A DNA stretch of 5,340 bases from Gammaproteobacteria bacterium (GCA_002402245.1 NVVP01000012.1:37963-43302), one strand, 5' to 3'. Counted from the first letter of the stretch, positions 1 to 5,340 are shown. Program-made: numbers and translations. Notes: generated from the letters alone by a model not told the origin.

Positions 1-525
1 GCAACGGCCTCGGCCTTGGTGATGACCTTGTTTGCATTGATTCCGCAATCAAGAGAGTGGGCGATGCCCATACTTTTCTTAAGCGGAATAACGGTGTTTA
101 TGTTGGCAATGTGGTGGGATGCCTCAGATACTGCACGCCTAACCAGGCGATCTGACGTTGCTTTTTGGTTACACCTTATTGCATCTCCTTTGATTGTTCA
201 TCCTATCTTTTCTGGCCTAGATGTCTTTGGTGGTCAAATGGGACTATGGCAGGCAATGGCTGTAGCCACCTTGTATTTTGTTATTGCAGTGATTTCTATC
301 AGTATCGATCGACGAGCCATGATGGTATCAGCGCTTATTTATGTGCTTTATGCCTTTAATACCTTATTAGAGCATTACGGCATTGTTAGCCTTGGTTTCG
401 CATTTACCGCCTTTAGTATTGGTGCCGGCTTATTAATGTTATCTGCATTTTGGCAGTTTTGTCGCCGAAGTTTATTGGTGTTTTACCCAGAAGCAATACG
501 AGCCAAGCTGCCCGCATTACGTTAA
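1..525 (+). CDS. C-terminal part of an unrecognised multi-pass membrane protein (5' partial)
   Basis: The reading frame is open from the first base to the TAA at 523-525, giving 174 visible residues, so the gene almost certainly starts before the window; the in-frame TTG at 16 and ATG at 22 have no supporting context. The visible part is very hydrophobic, with about six membrane segments, at roughly residues 1-15, 22-38, 54-70, 80-100, 106-122 and 127-152. Short charged loops separate them, including a DRR motif near residues 103-105. It ends in a basic, proline-containing tail (FYPEAIRAKLPALR). I do not recognise a named family with confidence. The pattern resembles bacterial integral membrane proteins of unknown function, possibly DUF2157-like, but that is only an impression. 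No catalytic residues are evident. It lies 173 bp upstream of atpI in the same direction. The gap holds a promoter, so the gene is probably not part of the atp operon, though no terminator separates them and readthrough is possible. Confidence 0.8.
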   Translation, partial: ATASALVMTLFALIPQSREWAMPILFLSGITVFMLAMWWDASDTARLTRRSDVAFWLHLIASPLIVHPIFSGLDVFGGQMGLWQAMAVATLYFVIAVISISIDRRAMMVSALIYVLYAFNTLLEHYGIVSLGFAFTAFSIGAGLLMLSAFWQFCRRSLLVFYPEAIRAKLPALR

Positions 526-535
526 TTTAGCGATT

Positions 536-553
536 AAATAGTAAATAGTAAAT
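536..553. repeat. Short direct repeat AAATAGT, 2.6 copies
   Basis: AAATAGT occurs at 536-542 and 543-549, followed by a partial AAAT at 550-553. It lies just after the stop codon of the upstream membrane protein gene, in AT-rich spacer. The same heptamer appears once more after atpE (2255-2261). No function is evident, and chance in AT-rich DNA is a fair explanation. Confidence 0.6.
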
Positions 554-577
554 TTGTTTATGATGCTAACATTTACT
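547..577. repeat. AT-rich inverted repeat after the upstream gene
   Basis: AGTAAAT (547-553) and ATTTACT (571-577) form a perfect 7-bp inverted repeat with a 17-base loop. The stem has only two G/C pairs at most and no T-tract follows, so it does not look like an intrinsic terminator for the upstream gene. It partly overlaps the FNR-like palindrome. It could be a weak hairpin or a protein site, or chance. Confidence 0.35.
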
Positions 578-589
578 GATGTATATCAA
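576..589. promoter_or_regulatory. FNR/Anr-type binding site candidate upstream of the atp promoter
   Basis: CTGATGTATATCAA matches the FNR consensus TTGAT-N4-ATCAA at 9 of the 10 defined positions. Its centre (582.5) lies about 81 bp upstream of the predicted atp transcription start near 664, close to the class I activator spacing known for FNR and CRP family proteins. The site and spacing are read from sequence; that it binds FNR is inference. AT-rich spacer makes chance matches more likely, and FNR control of atp operons is not a general rule. Confidence 0.35.
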
Positions 590-627
590 TATTTTACAAA
601 AGAAGAGCAAAATAACAGGTAATTTAA

Positions 628-657
628 TTGACCAGATAAGTTGCTGATCTATATAAT
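628..657 (+). promoter_or_regulatory. Predicted sigma70 promoter of the atp operon
   Basis: The -35 element TTGACC (628-633) and a perfect -10 element TATAAT (652-657) are separated by 18 bp. Transcription should start near 663-665, leaving a leader of about 35 nt before atpI. The 40 bases upstream of -35 are AT-rich and could act as an UP element. This is the best promoter in the window and fits the expected high expression of the ATP synthase operon. It is the only strong candidate found; internal promoters cannot be excluded. Confidence 0.8.
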
Positions 658-688
658 GCGTCGATTGCTTTAATAGGCAAGGAAAATA

Positions 689-709
689 ATGGTCAGTAAT
701 GATAGATAG
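689..709 (+). CDS. Possible six-codon leader mini-ORF overlapping the atpI start
   Basis: ATG at 689 opens a frame reading MVSNDR and stops at TAG 707-709, in the +2 frame relative to atpI. The only Shine-Dalgarno-like sequence in the leader, AAGGA at 679-683, lies 5 nt before this ATG and 15 nt before the atpI ATG at 699, so it suits the mini-ORF better. The stop lies 8 bases past the first base of the atpI ATG, so ribosomes ending there could back up and restart at atpI. This is a structural observation; no peptide function is implied, and it could be incidental. Confidence 0.3.
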   Translation: MVSNDR

Positions 710-1073
710 ACGGATAAGAGTTCAGCCAATAAATCACTTATTAAAAGTGCAGGCTGGCATGCTGGCCATAACAGTTTTTATTATCTTTTGTAGCTTAGGA
801 AGCGGTGCCTTAATAGCCTGCTTCTACGGTGGTAGCATCACAATTGCTAACACTTTACTACAAAGGTGGCATTTGATTAGTGCAGCTAAGAATGCAAAAT
901 CAGATGCAGCAATGAATTTACGTAAAGCGTATCGTTGTGTTTTAGAGCGATGGTTATTAACCGTCGCAATGTTTGCAGTTGGATTTGCAGTGTTTGATTT
1001 TTCTGCACTGCCTTTGATGACTGCATTTATTACTACACAATTTGCTTTGTTATTTGGATCGAATCGGGCTTAA
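699..1073 (+). CDS. atpI: ATP synthase accessory protein AtpI (subunit I)
   Basis: This 124-aa hydrophobic protein sits directly before atpB, where gammaproteobacteria carry atpI, and its length is close to the E. coli AtpI (126 aa). About four membrane segments can be seen, near residues 17-32, 34-54, 83-99 and 101-119, with a basic cytoplasmic loop between the second and third (residues 55-80, rich in K and R). The motif YGGSITIAN near residues 43-51 fits the family's glycine-rich second segment. Family members are not part of the finished enzyme; they are reported to help c-ring assembly and possibly Mg2+ handling. The sequence is the least conserved of the operon, as usual for atpI. The start at 699 is the first ATG in frame, since a stop (TAA 687-689) lies just before it. 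Its ribosome binding site is poorly spaced (15 nt), and the first 11 codons are rich in rare codons, so low expression is likely. Confidence 0.88.
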   Translation: MIDRRIRVQPINHLLKVQAGMLAITVFIIFCSLGSGALIACFYGGSITIANTLLQRWHLISAAKNAKSDAAMNLRKAYRCVLERWLLTVAMFAVGFAVFDFSALPLMTAFITTQFALLFGSNRA

Positions 1074-1083
1074 CAAAAAAAAT

Positions 1084-1971
1084 ATGGCTACTGAAACGCT
1101 TACTTCAACAGAATATATTCGACATCATTTACAGAACCTGACCTTTGGTCAGCACCATGATGGATCATGGGGACTAGCTCATGATGCTGCAGAAGCAGCT
1201 GATATGGGTTTTTGGTCTATAAATGTCGACAGCATGGCAATGACGCTAGGTTTAGGTACCTTGCTAATGTGGTTCTTCTACCGCGTAGCAAAGAAAGTCG
1301 AGGCTGGCGTTCCTACCGGCGCTCAAAACTTTGCTGAAATGGTCATAGACTTTATTAATGATAGTGTCCGAGGTTCGTTTACAGGACGTAATCCATTGGT
1401 TGCTCCGCTTGCCTTCACCATTTTCCTTTGGGTTTTCTTAATGAACCTAATGGACTTGCTACCTATTGATTTAGTTCCTGAGATTGCCAAGTTTATTGGT
1501 GCAAATGTATTTGGTATGGACCCTCATGCCGTGTTCTTTAAAGTAGTACCTTCAACTGATCCAAACATTACTTTCGGTATGGCATTTGGTGTGTTTGCAA
1601 TAGCGATGTACTACACCATAAAAGTAAAAGGTGTCGGCGGTTTCGTTGGTGAATTAACGCTACAACCTTTTGAGTCTAAAAATTTGGGCTTAAAAATCTT
1701 ATTTATTCCAATTAACTTTGTATTAGAGTTTGTATCGTTAATTGCGAAACCCATTTCATTGTCATTACGGTTGTTCGGTAACATGTACGCCGGTGAAATG
1801 ATCTTCATCTTAATTGCAATCATGTTTAGTGCCGGCACAGTAATGGCCTCACTAGGTGGTGTATTGCAAGTAGGTTGGGCTATCTTCCATATTCTGATTA
1901 TTACATTGCAAGCTTTCATATTTATGACCTTGACCATTGTATATTTAGATATGGCACACCAAGAACACTAG
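1084..1971 (+). CDS. atpB: F1Fo-ATP synthase subunit a
   Basis: Subunit a forms the two half-channels that carry protons to and from the c-ring in the inner membrane. The 295-aa product has the family hallmark SLSLRLFGNMYAGE at residues 225-238, with the essential arginine at Arg229 (E. coli Arg210) and Glu238 (E. coli Glu219). His269 and Gln276 in FHILIITLQAF match E. coli His245 and Gln252. Five to six membrane segments are visible, including FLWVFLMNLMDLLPIDL near 114-130. It is longer than the E. coli protein (271 aa): extra residues lie in a His/Asp/Ala-rich N-terminal stretch (about 22-42), in the loop near 132-157 and near 247-262. The start at ATG 1084 gives the conserved N-terminus (MATET...YIRHHLQNL); an in-frame TTG at 1042 would add 14 residues overlapping atpI and is unlikely. 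No Shine-Dalgarno precedes it, only an A-rich spacer of 10 nt after atpI, so translational coupling to atpI is likely. Confidence 0.97.
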   Translation: MATETLTSTEYIRHHLQNLTFGQHHDGSWGLAHDAAEAADMGFWSINVDSMAMTLGLGTLLMWFFYRVAKKVEAGVPTGAQNFAEMVIDFINDSVRGSFTGRNPLVAPLAFTIFLWVFLMNLMDLLPIDLVPEIAKFIGANVFGMDPHAVFFKVVPSTDPNITFGMAFGVFAIAMYYTIKVKGVGGFVGELTLQPFESKNLGLKILFIPINFVLEFVSLIAKPISLSLRLFGNMYAGEMIFILIAIMFSAGTVMASLGGVLQVGWAIFHILIITLQAFIFMTLTIVYLDMAHQEH

Positions 1972-1978
1972 ACTTTAG

Positions 1979-2002
1979 TTTTTATTTTAATTTTTATTTT
2001 AA
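1979..2002 (+). repeat. Perfect 12-bp tandem repeat, U-rich translational enhancer candidate before atpE
   Basis: TTTTTATTTTAA occurs twice back to back (1979-1990 and 1991-2002), then TTATTTCG leads into the atpE Shine-Dalgarno AGGGGA (2012-2017). In E. coli a U-rich stretch upstream of atpE is known to enhance translation, which helps supply the many c subunits needed per enzyme. The repeat is seen directly; the enhancer role here is inferred from its position and composition. Confidence 0.65.
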
Positions 2003-2022
2003 TTATTTCGTAGGGGAATAAC

Positions 2023-2253
2023 ATGGAATCAGCATTACTTTATATTGCAGGCGCATTAATGATGGGATTGGGCGCATTAGGTGCCGCTGTTGGTATCGGT
2101 ATCTTGGGTGGTCGCTTCTTAGAAGGCGCAGCACGTCAACCAGAATTAATTCCAATGCTTCGTACACAATTCTTCATCGTTATGGGTCTTGTTGATGCGG
2201 TACCTATGATTGCTGTTGGTTTAGCAATGTACATTTTGTTTGCGGTTGCATAA
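2023..2253 (+). CDS. atpE: F1Fo-ATP synthase subunit c (proteolipid)
   Basis: Subunit c forms the rotating membrane ring that carries protons past subunit a. The 76-aa product is a two-helix hairpin: helix 1 about residues 4-33 with the small-residue packing pattern GLGALGAAVGIGILGG, the polar loop ARQPE (37-41), which contacts gamma and epsilon, and helix 2 about 46-76. The proton-binding carboxylate is Asp58 in GLVDAVPMIAVG (E. coli Asp61), with Pro61 matching E. coli Pro64. The glutamine and Glu-Ser sodium ligands of Na+-type c subunits are absent, so H+ coupling is inferred. It is three residues shorter at the N-terminus than E. coli c (79 aa). The Shine-Dalgarno AGGGGA at 2012-2017 is 5 nt from the ATG and is preceded by a U-rich tandem repeat, which fits strong translation. 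A hairpin follows the stop codon. Confidence 0.98.
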   Translation: MESALLYIAGALMMGLGALGAAVGIGILGGRFLEGAARQPELIPMLRTQFFIVMGLVDAVPMIAVGLAMYILFAVA

Positions 2254-2282
2254 TAAATAGTCGTTTAATTTTAGACTATTTA
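2254..2282 (+). other. Intercistronic stem-loop after atpE
   Basis: TAAATAGTC (2254-2262) and GACTATTTA (2274-2282) form a perfect 9-bp inverted repeat with an 11-base loop, starting right after the atpE stop codon. The stem is AT-rich (3 G/C pairs of 9) and no U-tract follows, so it is a poor terminator. It is placed to act as a 3' stabiliser of an atpE-containing mRNA fragment or a weak attenuator before atpF. The pairing is seen; the role is inferred. Confidence 0.6.
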
Positions 2283-2308
2283 GTAATAACCATAGAGGTA
2301 GTAGACAC

Positions 2309-2779
2309 ATGAATCTTAATGCAACAATTATTGGGCAAATGATAGCTTTCGCTGTTTTTGTTGCCTTTTGCATGAAGTTTGTTTGGCCACCAATCATGGC
2401 TGCATTAGAAGAGCGAACTAAGAAAATTGCGGATGGACTTGCAGCAGCAGAACGCGGCAGACACGAGCAAGAGTTGGCTGAGAAACGTGCAACACAAGTT
2501 ATTCACGAAGCAAAAGAGCAAGCTAATGAGATTATTTCTCAAGCTCAGCGTCGTGGTAATGAGATTGTTGATGAATCAAAAGATAATGCACGAGTTGAAG
2601 GTGATCGAATTTTAACTTCTGCTAAAGCGGAAATTGAGCAAGAAACTAACCGTGCGAAAGATGAACTTCGTTTGCAAGTGGGTAGTGTTGCTATCGCTGG
2701 TGCAGCCAAGATTATTAGTCGTGAAATTGATGACAAGGCGCATACTGATTTGTTAGAAGAATTAGTAAGCCAGATCTAG
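2309..2779 (+). CDS. atpF: F1Fo-ATP synthase subunit b
   Basis: Subunit b dimerises to form the peripheral stalk that holds F1 against rotation. The 156-aa product equals the E. coli length. The N-terminus MNLNATIIGQ leads into a single membrane helix (about residues 5-25), followed by VWPPIMAALEERTKKIADGL, which holds the conserved Arg36 of the tether region. Residues about 45-120 are highly charged and rich in Ala, Glu, Lys and Gln, as expected for the right-handed coiled coil of the dimer. The C-terminal part LRLQVGSVAIAGAAKIISREI (residues about 120-140) matches the delta-binding end. The upstream AGAGG at 2294-2298 is 10 nt from the ATG, a slightly long but usable spacing. It sits 55 nt after atpE, with a stem-loop in the gap, and 10 nt before atpH. 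Confidence 0.97.
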   Translation: MNLNATIIGQMIAFAVFVAFCMKFVWPPIMAALEERTKKIADGLAAAERGRHEQELAEKRATQVIHEAKEQANEIISQAQRRGNEIVDESKDNARVEGDRILTSAKAEIEQETNRAKDELRLQVGSVAIAGAAKIISREIDDKAHTDLLEELVSQI

Positions 2780-2789
2780 AGGAAATAGC

Positions 2790-3323
2790 ATGGCTGAAGC
2801 AATAACCATCGCACGTCCTTATGCAACAGCAGCATTTGCGATTGCAAATGATAAAGGCGAGTTGAAAAAATGGTCTGACTTACTTGCAGTATTAGCGCAA
2901 GCAGTCACAGACCCAAGCATGCAGTCCGTTATTAGTAGTCCATCAGTAAGTGATGAGCAGGTCTTAGGCCTGTTAGCTGAACTTGCAGGCGAGTCAATGA
3001 GTGAAGAAGCTCAAAACTTTCTAGCACTTTTAGCTGAAAATAATCGCTTACAGTCATTACAGTATATCGCAGTAATTTTTGAAGAATTACTAGCGGAAGC
3101 TGAACAAATAATGACTGCTGATGTAACGACAGCACGGGCATTGACACCAGAACAAGAAGGCAATATCTCAGCCGCATTGAAAAAACGGTTAGGCCGAGAT
3201 ATCACATTGAATACCAGTGTGGACGAAACCTTGTTAGGTGGCGCAATTATTCGAGCAGGTGATCTTATTATTGATGGATCTGCCTTAGGCAAATTGAACA
3301 GACTGGCCAACGCGATTAGCTAA
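2790..3323 (+). CDS. atpH: F1Fo-ATP synthase subunit delta (OSCP-like)
   Basis: Delta sits on top of F1 and links the alpha/beta head to the C-terminal ends of the b dimer. The 177-aa product has the same length as the E. coli protein. The N-terminal helical domain starts with ITIARPYATAAFAIA (residues 5-19), the family's conserved opening, and runs to about residue 105. The C-terminal domain carries the OSCP/delta signature around residues 149-170 (GGAIIRAGDLIIDGS followed by LGKL). The protein contains no cysteine, unlike E. coli delta, which has two. The Shine-Dalgarno AGAGGA (2778-2783) overlaps the atpF stop codon and is 6 nt from the ATG, so translation is probably coupled to atpF. Confidence 0.97.
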   Translation: MAEAITIARPYATAAFAIANDKGELKKWSDLLAVLAQAVTDPSMQSVISSPSVSDEQVLGLLAELAGESMSEEAQNFLALLAENNRLQSLQYIAVIFEELLAEAEQIMTADVTTARALTPEQEGNISAALKKRLGRDITLNTSVDETLLGGAIIRAGDLIIDGSALGKLNRLANAIS

Positions 3324-3348
3324 TGGCCCGTTTAAAGAGGAAACAGAG

Positions 3349-4890
3349 ATGCAACTGAATTCAGCAGAAATCAGTGACCTAATCAAAAAGCGAATTGAAA
3401 GCTTTGATGGGACAACTGAAGCACGCACAGAAGGTACTGTTGTTGGTGTAACTGATGGTATCGTTCGTATTCATGGTTTAGCTGATGTAATGGCTGGGGA
3501 AATGCTTGAATTCCCAGGTAATACATTTGGTATGGCTTTGAACTTAGAACGTGATTCTGTCGGTGCGGTAGTCTTAGGACCATACCAACATATTTCGGAA
3601 GGCGACAGCGTTAAATGTACGGGTCGTATTTTAGAAGTACCAGTAGGTGAAGCCCTTTTAGGTCGCGTTGTCGATGCTTTAGGTCAACCAATTGATGGTA
3701 AAGGCGATATCGCAACTACTGAGACTTCTCCAATCGAGAAAGTTGCTCCAGGCGTTATTGCTCGTCAATCAGTTGATGAGCCACTTCAAACTGGTTTGAA
3801 ATCAGTTGACGCTATGATTCCTGTTGGTCGTGGTCAACGTGAGTTAATCATTGGTGACAGACAGACGGGTAAAACAGCGATTGCTATTGATGCGATCATC
3901 AATCAAAAAGGCACAGGCGTTAAATGTGTTTATGTTGCGATTGGTCAAAAAGCATCTTCTATTGCGAACGTTGTTCGTAAACTTGAAGAGCATGGCGCAC
4001 TTGAATATACAACAATTGTTGCAGCATCAGCTTCTGATACAGCTGCGTTACAATTTATCGCACCTTACGCGGGTTGCTCAATGGGTGAGTACTACCGTGA
4101 TAAAGGTGAAGATGCCTTAATCGTTTATGATGATTTGACTAAACAAGCTTGGGCTTACCGTCAAGTATCATTATTATTACGTCGTCCACCAGGTCGTGAA
4201 GCTTATCCTGGTGATGTTTTCTACATTCACTCACGTTTATTAGAACGTGCTTCACGTGTAAACGCTGAATATGTAGAGAAAATGACTAATGGTAAAGTGA
4301 AAGGTAAAACAGGTTCATTAACTGCATTACCAATCATTGAAACACAAGCGGGTGACGTATCTGCATTCGTACCTACTAACGTAATTTCGATTACCGATGG
4401 TCAAATATTCTTAGAAACTGATTTGTTTAATGCCGGCATTCGTCCTGCAATTAACGCTGGTTTATCAGTATCACGTGTGGGTGGTGCTGCTCAAACTAAG
4501 ATTATTAAGAAATTAGGTGGTGGTACACGTCTTGATTTAGCTCAATACCGTGAACTAGCAGCATTTGCTCAATTTGCATCTGATTTAGATGAAGCAACTC
4601 GTAACCAGATTCAACGTGGTCAACGTGTTACTGAGTTAATGAAGCAAGCACAGTACCAACCATTATCAATTGCAGAAATGGCCGTGTCATTATTCGCAGC
4701 AAATGAAGGTTTCCTTGATGATGTTGAAGTGGAGAAAGTAGGTTCTTTCGAAGCATCATTATTGTCTTATATGAAATCTAATCAAGCTGATTTGATGGCT
4801 AACATTAATAAAACAGGTGGTTTTGATAAAGATATCTCTGGTGCATTGAGCACTGCGATTGAAAGCTTCAAAACTACTGGCAGTTGGTAA
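3349..4890 (+). CDS. atpA: F1Fo-ATP synthase subunit alpha
   Basis: Alpha alternates with beta in the F1 hexamer and carries the regulatory, non-catalytic nucleotide sites. The 513-aa product is full length and equals the E. coli size. The N-terminal beta-barrel domain spans about residues 25-95. The nucleotide-binding domain has Walker A GDRQTGKT at 169-176 and Walker B-like ALIVYDDL at 256-263. The alpha/beta family signature PAINAGLSVS is at 366-375, followed directly by Arg376, the arginine finger that reaches into the catalytic site of beta. The C-terminal helical domain starts near 385, and the chain ends in GSW. Shine-Dalgarno AGAGGA at 3336-3341 is 7 nt from the ATG. Arginine codons are mostly CGT, a sign of high expression, in contrast to atpI. 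Confidence 0.99.
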   Translation: MQLNSAEISDLIKKRIESFDGTTEARTEGTVVGVTDGIVRIHGLADVMAGEMLEFPGNTFGMALNLERDSVGAVVLGPYQHISEGDSVKCTGRILEVPVGEALLGRVVDALGQPIDGKGDIATTETSPIEKVAPGVIARQSVDEPLQTGLKSVDAMIPVGRGQRELIIGDRQTGKTAIAIDAIINQKGTGVKCVYVAIGQKASSIANVVRKLEEHGALEYTTIVAASASDTAALQFIAPYAGCSMGEYYRDKGEDALIVYDDLTKQAWAYRQVSLLLRRPPGREAYPGDVFYIHSRLLERASRVNAEYVEKMTNGKVKGKTGSLTALPIIETQAGDVSAFVPTNVISITDGQIFLETDLFNAGIRPAINAGLSVSRVGGAAQTKIIKKLGGGTRLDLAQYRELAAFAQFASDLDEATRNQIQRGQRVTELMKQAQYQPLSIAEMAVSLFAANEGFLDDVEVEKVGSFEASLLSYMKSNQADLMANINKTGGFDKDISGALSTAIESFKTTGSW

Positions 4891-4904
4891 TCGGAGCGTA
4901 AGCT

Positions 4905-5340
4905 ATGGCTAGCGGCAAAGAGATACGGACTCAGATAGCAAGCATCAAAAACACGCAGAAAATTACGCGTGCAATGGAGATGGTTGCTGCGAGTAAAATG
5001 CGTAAAGCTCAAGAGCGTATGGCAGCGACACGTCCTTACTCAGATAAGATTCATAATGTAATTAAGCATTTGGCTTATGCTCACCCTGAATACAAACATG
5101 TGTATTTACAAGATAGAGCAGAAGAAAAACGCGTCGGTTACATTATTATTTCATCTGATCGTGGTTTATGTGGTGGTTTAAATAATAATTTATTTAAAAC
5201 AGCATTAGGCGAGATTTCTGAAAAAACCAATCAAGGTTTAGAAGTAGATGTCTGCACTATCGGCCAAAAAGCAACTGGATTTTTCAGTCGCATGCCGGTA
5301 AACCATGTAGGACAAGCCGTACAGTTAGGTGATGCTCCTC
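4905..5340 (+). CDS. atpG: F1Fo-ATP synthase subunit gamma, N-terminal half (3' partial)
   Basis: Gamma is the central rotor shaft of F1 that couples c-ring rotation to catalysis in beta. The frame opens at ATG 4905, with GGAG (4893-4896) 8 nt upstream and a 14-nt gap from atpA, and remains open to the window end, giving 145 codons of an expected 285-290. The N-terminal helix MASGKEIRTQIASIKNTQKI is followed by TRAMEMVAASKMRKAQERM (residues 21-39), the strongly conserved part of the coiled coil inside the alpha/beta head. The central Rossmann-like domain begins near residue 75 with VGYIIISSDRGLCGGLN (77-93), including Cys89 (E. coli Cys87). The C-terminal helix that completes the coiled coil lies beyond the window, where atpD and atpC are also expected. 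Confidence 0.97.
   Translation, partial: MASGKEIRTQIASIKNTQKITRAMEMVAASKMRKAQERMAATRPYSDKIHNVIKHLAYAHPEYKHVYLQDRAEEKRVGYIIISSDRGLCGGLNNNLFKTALGEISEKTNQGLEVDVCTIGQKATGFFSRMPVNHVGQAVQLGDAP

Noticed and set aside
547..577. Inverted repeat as an intrinsic terminator for the upstream membrane protein gene
   Set aside because: The stem is short and AT-rich, the loop is long, and no T-tract follows. It is kept only as a weak repeat.
1042..1083. In-frame TTG start that would extend AtpB by 14 residues
   Set aside because: It overlaps the end of atpI, has no Shine-Dalgarno, and the family's conserved N-terminus begins at ATG 1084.
1611..1937. Antisense open frame of 108 codons inside atpB
   Set aside because: It lies opposite a highly conserved gene, has no recognisable protein features, and is explained as a shadow of the codon structure of atpB. 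The same applies to the reverse-strand frames at 2545-2736, 2932-3177, 3011-3310, 3383-3583 and 4782-5012.
1930..1958. TTGACC at 1930-1935 near the end of atpB as a possible internal promoter for atpE
   Set aside because: No acceptable -10 element lies 16-18 bp downstream; the nearest TAGATA is only about 10 bp away.
2498..2508. DnaA-box-like TTATTCACG inside atpF
   Set aside because: It is a single imperfect match in coding sequence with no cluster of boxes or AT-rich unwinding region; there is no sign of an origin in this window.
3323..3358. TAATG junction at the atpH stop opening an 11-codon frame (MARLKRKQRCN) across the atpA start
   Set aside because: No Shine-Dalgarno serves it, and atpA has its own well-spaced AGAGGA at 3336-3341. 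Unlike the mini-ORF before atpI, there is no reason to think it is translated.
1..5340. tRNA, rRNA, CRISPR array, insertion sequence, riboswitch or defence-type system
   Set aside because: Nothing on either strand supports any of these. The window is almost fully taken up by conserved ATP synthase genes.

Overview
This window carries most of an F1Fo-ATP synthase (atp) operon from a gammaproteobacterium, all on the + strand: atpI, atpB, atpE, atpF, atpH, atpA and the first half of atpG, which runs off the right edge. The gene order and subunit lengths (c 76 aa, b 156 aa, delta 177 aa, alpha 513 aa) match the gammaproteobacterial pattern as known from E. coli, and the proteins align closely with the E. 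coli subunits from memory. The a subunit (295 aa) is clearly longer than the enterobacterial one (271 aa), and the DNA is AT-rich, so this is probably not an enteric bacterium. A marine or methylotroph-like gammaproteobacterium would fit, but that is a guess.

Layout: positions 1-525 hold the C-terminal part of an unrecognised multi-pass membrane protein that begins before the window. Positions 526-698 are a 173-base AT-rich intergenic region with a strong-looking sigma70 promoter (TTGACC, 18 bp, TATAAT), an FNR-type palindrome about 81 bp upstream of the predicted transcription start, and short repeats. The operon follows with short gaps: 10 nt atpI-atpB, 51 nt atpB-atpE, 55 nt atpE-atpF, 10 nt atpF-atpH, 25 nt atpH-atpA and 14 nt atpA-atpG. 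The usual parA/parB genes are not directly upstream of atpI.

How the genes work together: atpB, atpE and atpF encode the membrane Fo part (a, c and b subunits). atpH, atpA and atpG encode delta, alpha and gamma of F1. atpD (beta) and atpC (epsilon) are expected just beyond the right edge. AtpI is a small membrane accessory protein linked to c-ring assembly. The c subunit has the Asp carboxylate in a context typical of proton coupling, not sodium coupling.

The coding content is ordinary and I see no undescribed system. The points worth a second look are in the non-coding and translation-initiation parts: a six-codon out-of-frame mini-ORF that takes the well-spaced Shine-Dalgarno sequence in front of atpI, a rare-codon cluster at the start of atpI, a missing Shine-Dalgarno at atpB, a perfect 12-bp U-rich tandem repeat just before atpE, a 9-bp hairpin just after atpE, and the FNR-like box in the promoter region. 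Together they suggest how unequal subunit amounts could be set (little AtpI, much c subunit).
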